DNA of 5,680 nucleotides from assembly GCA_900769205.1 (NCBI GenBank), contig CAAGFS010000002.1, forward strand, positions 1 through 5,680, in the 5' to 3' direction. Below are positions 1 through 4,082 of the stretch, piece by piece. The translations under genes and the position numbers were made by a program. Source of the stretch: Clostridia bacterium (GTDB lineage Bacteria > Bacillota > Clostridia > Christensenellales > CAG-917). The notes below the pieces were generated by a model. The model saw only the letters and a program-made list of their open reading frames with translations, made no database searches and was not told the origin of the DNA. The first letter of the stretch is position 1. The number at the start of each line of letters is the position of its first letter.

Positions 1-20
1 GACGTGTGCTCTTCCGATCT
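1..20. other. Illumina TruSeq adapter remnant at contig end
   Basis: The first 20 bases, GACGTGTGCTCTTCCGATCT, are identical to the 3' end of the Illumina TruSeq read-2/index adapter, recalled from general knowledge. They sit exactly at the edge of the window and end where a plausible reading frame begins. They should be treated as untrimmed library sequence and not as genomic DNA, so the gene running into the left edge is truncated by assembly. Confidence 0.95.
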
Positions 21-223
21 TGATGGAACGTCGCAGATCCATTATCAAAAAGAAGTTGCGCATATTCTCACAATTCCGTGCCCGTATCGATGAACCGAAC
101 GGGAAAACGGGAGACGTTCGATTTGCCGTTGCCATTCCGACAGACGTTGTTATCGAGAAAATACGAGCAAAACACGCAAAAGATGAAACAGAACAAAAGG
201 AGACGCTGTATGAGTTGGAATGA
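21..223 (+). CDS. C-terminal fragment of an unknown, phage-like protein
   Basis: This is an open frame running in from the adapter-contaminated left edge and stopping at TGA 221-223, leaving about 66 residues. The C-terminal half (about residues 22-66) is rich in charged residues and looks protein-like, with a hydrophobic VRFAVAIPTDVVIEKI stretch and an acidic tail ending LYELE. The stop overlaps the start of the next gene by 14 bases, and that gene's ribosome site lies inside this frame, as in compact phage operons. The family is not recognised. The first 70 bases are ambiguous: frame 1 is also open from the adapter to TGA 91-93 and reads plausibly (DGTSQIHYQKEVAHILTIP), so a frameshift error near 70-93 could join frame 1 to this frame. 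The ATG at 23 is probably internal and not the true start. Confidence 0.45.
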
Positions 224-596
224 GAGCGAACATCCAAGAGACGGAGACGGCAAATTCACAGATGGCAACAAGACGCGGTGGATAACCACAAAGCGCGATT
301 ACTCAAACGTGCAAGGCGGCGAAGGAAAACACTTGCGGTCTGATGGTGAAAGTGGTACAATAAACTTAACCAAACAAGAGTGGGCGCAGTACTACAAAGT
401 ACTCGGTGACGAGCAGTATGGTGGTTTTGTGTACCATACATACGATGGCGGACGAGCCGTACGACTTGAAAACAAAGTAATCTTTGATAATGGTTCTTTT
501 GAAAAGCCGAAAATAAAGAAAATCTATTGTTTTGAAAGTAATGAGACGATGAACGATGCACTCAATTATTGGTTTGCGAAAGGAGTGATACGATGA
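210..596 (+). CDS. Hypothetical protein with phage-type HPRDxxGKFT N-terminus
   Basis: This encodes a 128-residue protein starting at ATG 210. I chose this start because AAAGGAGA lies about 7 bases upstream and because the N-terminus MSWNESEHPRDGDGKFTDGN resembles the HPRDxxGRFT-type motif often seen in tailed-phage head-associated and accessory proteins (established association, not proof). Residues 1-60 are polar, glycine-rich and probably disordered. Residues 65-128 look folded, alternating aromatic and hydrophobic residues (QEWAQYYKVL, GGFVYHTYDGG, KIKKIYCFES, ALNYWF). I see no recognisable catalytic motif, signal peptide or membrane helix. The gene overlaps the upstream fragment by 14 bases and the next gene by an ATGA junction at 593-596, which implies a co-translated operon. 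The frame stays open upstream to at least position 78, but that extension is lysine/arginine/glutamine-rich and is probably out-of-frame noise. Function is unknown; a prophage or integrative-element origin is inferred. Confidence 0.75.
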   Translation: MSWNESEHPRDGDGKFTDGNKTRWITTKRDYSNVQGGEGKHLRSDGESGTINLTKQEWAQYYKVLGDEQYGGFVYHTYDGGRAVRLENKVIFDNGSFEKPKIKKIYCFESNETMNDALNYWFAKGVIR

Positions 597-823
597 CAGA
601 AAAGCAAAAGAAAGCAATGGATGTTTTTGCTGAAAAAGCGAAAGATAAAGGCGTGCATCTTATGATATGTTTGGTCGTTACGAGTATTATGCTAAACAGT
701 GATGATTGGGAATCGACTCTAAACGACATAATCTCACTTATAGACGATTGTAAAGATGCCAAAGAATTTGAAATTAGATTGCTTGAAAAATATCCCGGGC
801 AAAAAGTCGCACCGGAAGAATAA
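593..823 (+). CDS. Small hypothetical protein, last gene of phage-like operon
   Basis: This encodes a 76-residue protein starting at ATG 593, which overlaps the preceding stop as ATGA. A good ribosome site, AGGAG, lies at 581-585 with 7-base spacing; the upstream in-frame TTG at 569 has no such support. The sequence is mostly helical in character: a lysine-rich N-terminus (MTEKQKKAMDVFAEKAKDKG), a short hydrophobic stretch VHLMICLVVTSIML (about residues 21-34, too short and too marginal for a confident membrane helix), then an acidic segment (DDWESTLNDIISLIDDCKDAKEFE) and a KYPGQKVAPEE tail. No family is recognised. Its stop is followed 15 bases later by a strong intrinsic terminator, so it closes the operon. 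Base composition is clearly more A+T-rich than groES-groEL further right, which fits foreign origin. Confidence 0.7.
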   Translation: MTEKQKKAMDVFAEKAKDKGVHLMICLVVTSIMLNSDDWESTLNDIISLIDDCKDAKEFEIRLLEKYPGQKVAPEE

Positions 824-838
824 CTTAACACCGGAATC

Positions 839-873
839 AGACCGTTCACAACCGATGTGGGCGGTCTTTTTTT
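839..873 (+). terminator. Intrinsic terminator of the phage-like operon
   Basis: AGACCGTTCACA (839-850) pairs with TGTGGGCGGTCT (856-867) over 12 pairs, two of them G-U, around the 5-base loop ACCGA. A run of seven T's (867-873) follows. It lies 15 bases after the stop of the last small gene and points in the same direction, a textbook Rho-independent terminator. Confidence 0.9.
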
Positions 874-877
874 GTAT

Positions 878-900
878 TTTTGGTAATACTTTTGGTAATA
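878..900. repeat. 12-bp tandem repeat TTTTGGTAATA
   Basis: TTTTGGTAATA occurs at 878-888 and again at 890-900, a perfect 11-base direct repeat with 12-base period, just past the operon terminator. Short direct repeats of this kind near the end of an element are typical of arm-type sites bound by tyrosine recombinases; that role is inferred only from the form and the nearby tRNA gene. Confidence 0.6.
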
Positions 901-910
901 AAACTGTGTA

Positions 911-944
911 AAACAGAGCAAAATAAGGCAAAAACAAGCAAAAA
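911..944. repeat. Phased A-tracts / GCAAAA decamer repeats
   Basis: GCAAAA begins at 918 (as GCAAAAT), 928 and 938, that is at exact 10-base intervals, with a further copy at 962 inside the tRNA terminator. A-tracts in phase with the helix (920-923, 930-934, 940-944) are known to bend DNA. The strip contains no gene. It may be a bent recombination or regulatory segment, or simply low-complexity spacer. Confidence 0.5.
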
Positions 945-961
945 TTATAGCCTATAAAAAT

Positions 962-993
962 GCAAAAACCCTACTAAACAGTAGGGTTTTTGC
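962..993 (-). terminator. Bidirectional terminator after tRNA-Arg
   Basis: This is a perfect 14-base-pair inverted repeat, GCAAAAACCCTACT (962-975) and AGTAGGGTTTTTGC (980-993), around the 4-base loop AAAC. Read on the minus strand it starts 5 bases after the CCA end of tRNA-Arg and has a T5 run closing the stem, then GCATTTTT. The stem is flanked by A's on one side and T's on the other, so it can also stop plus-strand transcription from the phage-like operon. Confidence 0.88.
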
Positions 994-998
994 GATTT

Positions 999-1075
999 TG
1001 GCGTAGCATAAGGGATTCGAACCCCTGACCTTCTGGTCCGTAGCCAGACGCTCTATCCAGCTGGGCTAATGCTAC
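999..1075 (-). tRNA. tRNA-Arg (anticodon ACG)
   Basis: The minus strand reads as a complete 77-base tRNA. The 7-bp acceptor stem GTAGCAT/ATGCTAC is perfect; the anticodon stem is TCTGG/CCAGA with loop CTACGGA, giving anticodon ACG, which reads CGN arginine codons after A34-to-inosine editing (established). The variable loop is AGGTC, the T arm AGGGG-TTCGAAT-CCCTT, the discriminator base G, and CCA is encoded (1001-999). The D stem GCCC/GAGC holds one C-A mismatch (positions 12-23) where related tRNAs usually have U-A; this is the only irregularity. It has its own consensus promoter (1147-1119) and its own terminator (993-962), so it is a single-gene unit. Its 3' end points at the phage-like genes, making it a candidate integration site. 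Confidence 0.97.
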
Positions 1076-1118
1076 AAGCTTGCAATGCGGATTGCTCCGT
1101 CATCTTTTAAGCATTGTA

Positions 1119-1147
1119 ATTATAGTGTTATCAAATCTGTTTGTCAA
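1119..1147 (-). promoter_or_regulatory. Perfect consensus sigma-A promoter for tRNA-Arg
   Basis: On the minus strand TTGACA (1147-1142) and TATAAT (1124-1119) are separated by exactly 17 bases, the full consensus for the housekeeping sigma factor. Transcription should start near 1112, giving a leader of about 37 bases before the tRNA 5' end at 1075. The leader carries a small hairpin (GCAAT 1082-1086 with ATTGC 1091-1095). Confidence 0.92.
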
Positions 1148-1185
1148 CCGTTTGGCTCAAAGTGTTCATTCTTTTTTGCAAAAGG

Positions 1186-1228
1186 ACGCTCCTGACGTCA
1201 AACGGCTCGTTTTGAGCAAACGGAGCGT
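1186..1228 (-). terminator. Possible terminator/3' hairpin of dCMP deaminase gene
   Basis: ACGCTCC (1186-1192) can pair with GGAGCGT (1222-1228), which overlaps the deaminase stop codon. Inside lie a palindrome, TGACGTCA (1193-1200), and a small hairpin GCTC-GTTTT-GAGC (1205-1217). On the minus strand the stem is followed by CCTTTTGC, a weak T-run. A second, imperfect inverted repeat (1148-1161 with 1210-1223) could compete. The fold is clear, but the terminator role is only suggested. Confidence 0.4.
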
Positions 1229-1677
1229 TATTCTTCGTATTTTTCAACTGAAATGCCCGCCTCGTTGAAAAGTTCCATCGAAAAATCATCGGGGTACGGG
1301 TGTTTGTACACGACGCGTTTTATTCCGCTGTTTATGATAAGGCGAGTGCAAATGGTGCAGGGCTGATGAGTGCAATAAAGCGTCGCTCCGTCCACGGATA
1401 TGCCGAGTTTTGCCGCCTGAACGATGGCGTTTTGCTCGGCGTGCACGGCGTAGCATTTTTCCGCGCAAGTGCCGCTCTTGATCCCGAGCCGATCGCGCAT
1501 GCAATAACCTTTGTCACGGCAGTTGAGTATGCCTGCGGGCGCACCGTTGTATCCCGTGGTGAGAATGCGTTTGTCCTTGACGATAATCGCGCCGATTGCG
1601 CGACCTTGACGGGCGCAACTCGTCCAGGTGGACACAAGCTCCGCCATATCCATAAATCTCTTGTCCCAGTTGTTCAT
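1228..1677 (-). CDS. comEB: Deoxycytidylate (dCMP) deaminase, ComEB type
   Basis: This encodes a 149-residue, full-length cytosolic zinc enzyme of the cytidine/deoxycytidylate deaminase fold. It converts dCMP to dUMP and ammonia, supplying the substrate of thymidylate synthase (family knowledge). Visible motifs: GYNGAPAG at about 42-49 (conserved in dCMP deaminases), HAE at 79-81 (zinc ligand His79 and catalytic Glu81), and PCTIC at 106-110 (zinc ligands Cys107 and Cys110). A cysteine-rich insert NCRDKGYC at 52-59 and GTCAEKCYAVHAEQNAI lie between, as in ComE operon protein 2 relatives. The start is fixed by AAGGAG about 5 bases before the ATG at 1677. It stands alone on the minus strand, divergent from groES-groEL, with no competence genes visible; the symbol reflects family membership, not a comE operon. 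The HAE/PCxxC set is shared with riboflavin and tRNA deaminases, but the GYNGAP loop and length favour dCMP. Confidence 0.95.
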   Translation of the reverse strand: MNNWDKRFMDMAELVSTWTSCARQGRAIGAIIVKDKRILTTGYNGAPAGILNCRDKGYCMRDRLGIKSGTCAEKCYAVHAEQNAIVQAAKLGISVDGATLYCTHQPCTICTRLIINSGIKRVVYKHPYPDDFSMELFNEAGISVEKYEE

Positions 1678-1721
1678 ACTCTCTCCTTGTGCGCGTGCGT
1701 GCGAATATCTTTATAAAAATT

Positions 1722-1750
1722 ATAATATCACAAAAATAAACAATATTCAA
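1722..1750 (-). promoter_or_regulatory. Probable promoter of dCMP deaminase gene
   Basis: On the minus strand TTGAAT (1750-1745) and TATTAT (1727-1722) are 17 bases apart, with TGA just before the -10 box, an extended -10 motif. An overlapping perfect TATAAT (1724-1719) would give a 20-base spacing. It lies about 45 bases upstream of the deaminase start, in the A+T-rich divergent region shared with groES. Confidence 0.6.
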
Positions 1751-1802
1751 CATCGACTTTTCAAAAACGGCATTATTTTTTTCAAAAAGTTTGCATAATA
1801 TA

Positions 1803-1829
1803 TTGACAATTGGCAACCAAGGGTATAAA
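1803..1829 (+). promoter_or_regulatory. groES-groEL promoter
   Basis: TTGACA (1803-1808) is a consensus -35 box. The best -10 box is TATAAA (1824-1829), at a short 15-base spacing; TAAACT (1826-1831) would give 17 bases with a poorer match. Transcription would start around 1836, inside the CIRCE operator, the usual arrangement for HrcA repression. A+T-rich runs upstream (1758-1800) may help polymerase binding. Confidence 0.7.
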
Positions 1830-1832
1830 CTG

Positions 1833-1859
1833 TTAGCAGTCAAGCACAAAGAGTGCTAA
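1833..1859 (+). promoter_or_regulatory. CIRCE operator (HrcA binding site)
   Basis: TTAGCAGTC-N9-GAGTGCTAA matches the CIRCE consensus TTAGCACTC-N9-GAGTGCTAA with exact 9-base spacing. The right half is perfect and the left half has one change, G for C at 1839. It lies over the expected start of transcription and 36 bases before groES. In Gram-positive bacteria the repressor HrcA binds here and is released on heat shock (established). The hrcA gene is not in this window. Confidence 0.95.
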
Positions 1860-1894
1860 AACGAAAAATCGAAACACATATACGGAGGCGTTAT

Positions 1895-2179
1895 ATGGCA
1901 ATAAAACCATTGTTTGACAAAGTCGTTATCAAAGCGATAGAAACAAACGAGAAGACCGCGAGCGGAATCGTACTTCCCGGTGCGGCAAAAGAGAAACCGC
2001 AACTTGCAAAAGTTCTTGCAGTAGGCCCCGGCGGAAACGTGGACGGCGTCGAAGTGAAGATGCAGGTCAAGGTCGGCGACACGGTTCTTTTCAGCAAATA
2101 TGCGGGCAGCGAGTTCAAAATCGACGGTGAAGAAGTTGTCATCGTCCGTCAGGCAGACATTCTTGCAATCGTAGAATAA
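1895..2179 (+). CDS. groES: Co-chaperonin GroES
   Basis: This encodes the 94-residue co-chaperonin whose heptamer caps GroEL and closes the folding chamber. The start is ATG 1895, with GGAGG at 1884-1888 and 6-base spacing; an in-frame GTG further upstream (1853) lies inside the CIRCE operator and is not a start. The protein shows the GroES landmarks: N-terminal KPLFDKVVIKAIE, the mobile loop at about 17-35 with the GroEL-contacting IVL at 25-27, AVGPGG at 42-47 leading into the roof hairpin, VGDTVLFSKYAGSEFKIDGEE at about 60-80 and the C-terminal EVVIVRQADILAIVE. Length is normal for the family. groEL starts 14 bases after the stop, so the two are one heat-shock operon controlled by the CIRCE site. 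Nothing is missing or unusual. Confidence 0.99.
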   Translation: MAIKPLFDKVVIKAIETNEKTASGIVLPGAAKEKPQLAKVLAVGPGGNVDGVEVKMQVKVGDTVLFSKYAGSEFKIDGEEVVIVRQADILAIVE

Positions 2180-2193
2180 GGAGATTTTTGATT

Positions 2194-3828
2194 ATGGCAA
2201 AGCAATTTAAGTACGGCGACGACGCGAGAAAGGCTTTGGAAGCCGGCGTTGACGCATTGGCAAACACTGTAAAAATCACACTCGGTCCCAAGGGCAGAAA
2301 CGTGGTGCTCGACCGTCCCTACGGCGCTCCGCTCGTCACAAACGACGGCGTGACAATTGCAAAGGACGTTGTGCTCGAAGACCCGTTTGAAAATATGGGC
2401 GCGCAAATCATAAGAGAAGTCGCAACCAAGACCAACGACGTTGCGGGCGACGGAACGACGACGGCAAGCGTTCTTGCGCAGGCAATCGTCAAAGAAGGGC
2501 TCAAAAACGTTGCGGCAGGCGCAAACCCGATGGTGCTCAAACGTGGCATTATGTTTGCAACCGAACAAGCCGTTGCGGAACTGAAAAAGATAAGCAAAGA
2601 CGTCGAAGACAAGACGGCAATCGCACAGGTTGCGTCCATCTCCGCAAGCGATGAAAAGATAGGTCAACTCATCTCCGACGCTATGGAGAAAGTGGGCAAG
2701 GACGGCGTCATCACCATCGAAGAAGGCAAGCAGATGACCACCGAACTCAACGTGGTGGAAGGCATGCAATTCGACCGCGGATACGTTTCTCCCTATCTTG
2801 TCACCAACACGGACAAGATGGTTGCGGAGCTTGACAATCCCGTCATTCTCATCACGGACAAGAAAATCAGCAACATTCAGGAGCTTCTTCCCCTTCTCGA
2901 ACAAGTGCTCAAAAACGGCTTGAAACTGCTCATCATCTCCGACGACATCGAAGGCGAAGCGCTCACGACAATCATCGTCAACAAGCTCAAAGGCGTGTTC
3001 AACGTGGTTGCGGTCAAGGCTCCCGGATTTGGCGACAGAAGAAAGGCGTATCTCGAAGACATCGCAACGCTCACGGGCGGAACTTACGTTTCGAGCGACC
3101 TTGGATACGAACTCAAAGACGTCACTCTCGATATGCTCGGCAGAGCAAAATCCGTGCGTGTGGACAAGGATAACACCACCATTGTCGGCGGTTTCGGCTC
3201 GCAGGACGAAATATCTGCAAGAGTTGCGTCAATCCGCGCACAGATTGCGGAATCCACGTCCGATTACGACAAAGAAAAACTGCAAGAACGCGTTGCAAAA
3301 CTTGCGGGCGGCGTTGCGGTGATCGGCGTCGGAGCGGCAACCGAAGTTGAAATGAAAGAAAAGAAACTCCGCATCGAAGACGCTCTCAACGCAACTCGTG
3401 CGGCAGTTGAAGAAGGCATCGTCGCGGGTGGCGGAACGGCGCTGTTGTCCATCATCCCAGCAGTCAGAAAGGCTTGTGCCAAACTCGACGGCGACGAAGC
3501 CACGGGCGCAAAAATCGTCATTCGCGCACTCGAAGCACCCGTCCGTCAGATTGCGACGAACGCGGGCATCGACGGCGGTATCGTTGCCAACAACATCATC
3601 AACGCAAAGAAAGCCAACTACGGCTTTGACGCTCAACGCGAAGTGTATTGCGATATGGTCAAAGCGGGCATACTCGACCCGACGAAAGTCACTCGCAGCG
3701 CGCTTCAGAACGCAGCGTCCGTTGCAAGCACGCTTCTCACAACCGAGAGCCTTGTCACCGACATCAAAGAACCTGTCGTGGCAGGTGGGGGTGCAGGTGG
3801 GGCCGGTATGGGCGCCGACATGTACTAA
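2194..3828 (+). CDS. groEL: Chaperonin GroEL (Hsp60)
   Basis: This encodes the 544-residue, full-length cytosolic chaperonin that folds client proteins in an ATP-driven 14-mer with GroES. The start is ATG 2194, giving the family N-terminus MAKQFKYGDDAR; AAGGAG at 2178-2183 overlaps the groES stop and lies about 10 bases upstream, slightly long. Domains in order: equatorial 1-133, intermediate 134-190, apical 191-374, intermediate 375-407, equatorial 408-544. The ATP-site motifs are intact: LGPKGRNV at 30-37, Asp51 in TNDGVTIAKD, GDGTTT at 86-91, and Asp396 in EDALNATRAA (Asp398 of E. coli). The PROSITE Cpn60 signature AAVEEGIVAGGG is at 403-414. The C-terminus ends in a short glycine-rich tail, GGGAGGAGMGADMY, as in typical GroEL. 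The stop codon sits at the first bases of a 125-bp foldback element, and no ordinary T-tract terminator follows. Confidence 0.99.
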   Translation: MAKQFKYGDDARKALEAGVDALANTVKITLGPKGRNVVLDRPYGAPLVTNDGVTIAKDVVLEDPFENMGAQIIREVATKTNDVAGDGTTTASVLAQAIVKEGLKNVAAGANPMVLKRGIMFATEQAVAELKKISKDVEDKTAIAQVASISASDEKIGQLISDAMEKVGKDGVITIEEGKQMTTELNVVEGMQFDRGYVSPYLVTNTDKMVAELDNPVILITDKKISNIQELLPLLEQVLKNGLKLLIISDDIEGEALTTIIVNKLKGVFNVVAVKAPGFGDRRKAYLEDIATLTGGTYVSSDLGYELKDVTLDMLGRAKSVRVDKDNTTIVGGFGSQDEISARVASIRAQIAESTSDYDKEKLQERVAKLAGGVAVIGVGAATEVEMKEKKLRIEDALNATRAAVEEGIVAGGGTALLSIIPAVRKACAKLDGDEATGAKIVIRALEAPVRQIATNAGIDGGIVANNIINAKKANYGFDAQREVYCDMVKAGILDPTKVTRSALQNAASVASTLLTTESLVTDIKEPVVAGGGAGGAGMGADMY

Positions 3829-3951
3829 AACTGCGCTAAATAGCGAATAACTGCGGCAGAGTCACGCTCCCGTCAACTCATGTATTTGATATACATTAGG
3901 GTTGCCGATAGCGTGGCTCTTTCTTGTTCTTCATCTATTTATCGCAGTTTT
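3827..3951. repeat. Foldback element 1 (125 bp, imperfect palindrome)
   Basis: Nearly the whole unit can fold on itself. The ends pair over 17 positions with one mismatch (3827-3843 with 3935-3951). This continues as GAATAAC (3845-3851) with GTTCTTC (3926-3932), one mismatch; then AGAGTCACGCT (3858-3868) with AGCGTGGCTCT (3910-3920), 11 pairs including one G-U; then CAAC with GTTG; an internal loop TC/TAGG; and a terminal hairpin ATGTAT-TTGAT-ATACAT (3880-3896). The unit begins inside the groEL stop codon. The ends are shared with element 2 and the middle is not. No known family (CIRCE, REP, ERIC, BOX, attC) is matched. Confidence 0.85.
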
Positions 3952-4071
3952 GAAACCGCGCAAAATAGCGAATAACAGTGTTCTCATTGCTCCAAAATCA
4001 CGTACCAAGCGTACGTTGGGTTTTGTTTCAAGGGGGCGTTTCCTTGTTCTTCATCTATTTATCGCAGTTTT
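3952..4071. repeat. Foldback element 2 (120 bp, tandem copy)
   Basis: This is a second head-to-tail copy, directly abutting element 1. Its last 29 bases (4043-4071) are identical to 3923-3951, and its beginning shares AAATAGCGAATAAC with element 1. The ends pair 13 of 16 (3953-3968 with 4055-4070), and GAATAAC pairs with GTTCTTC as in element 1. The centre differs in sequence but keeps the fold: CAAAA/TTTTG, an internal loop TC/TGGG and ACGTAC-CAAGC-GTACGT (4000-4016). Two pairs of the terminal hairpin changed from T-A to C-G on both sides relative to element 1. The middle part of the stem (about 3975-3992 with 4028-4042) is less well paired. Confidence 0.82.
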
Positions 4072-4082
4072 ACAAATCAAAT

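Noticed and set aside
1080..1268. Plus-strand 62-codon frame between the tRNA and deaminase genes
   Set aside because: It covers the tRNA promoter on the other strand and the deaminase 3' end, has no ribosome site and does not resemble a known protein.
2149..2904. Minus-strand 251-codon frame inside groEL
   Set aside because: It is antisense to a perfectly conserved GroEL and rich in His/Cys/Phe; a shadow of codon bias.
3892..3934. Tiny minus-strand ORFs starting ATGAAGAACAAG in both foldback elements (MKNKKEPRYRQP and MKNKETPP; the second at 4034-4054)
   Set aside because: The shared start comes from the conserved element end. There is no ribosome site, the lengths differ and the shared residues are few, so coding is not supported.
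3827..4071. Foldback elements as integron attC sites
   Set aside because: No clear GTTRRRY/RYYYAAC core pair is present at the ends, and no cassette genes or integrase are seen.
3827..4071. CRISPR array
   Set aside because: Only two units of about 120 bases with internal divergence; no short repeats with uniform unique spacers and no cas genes.
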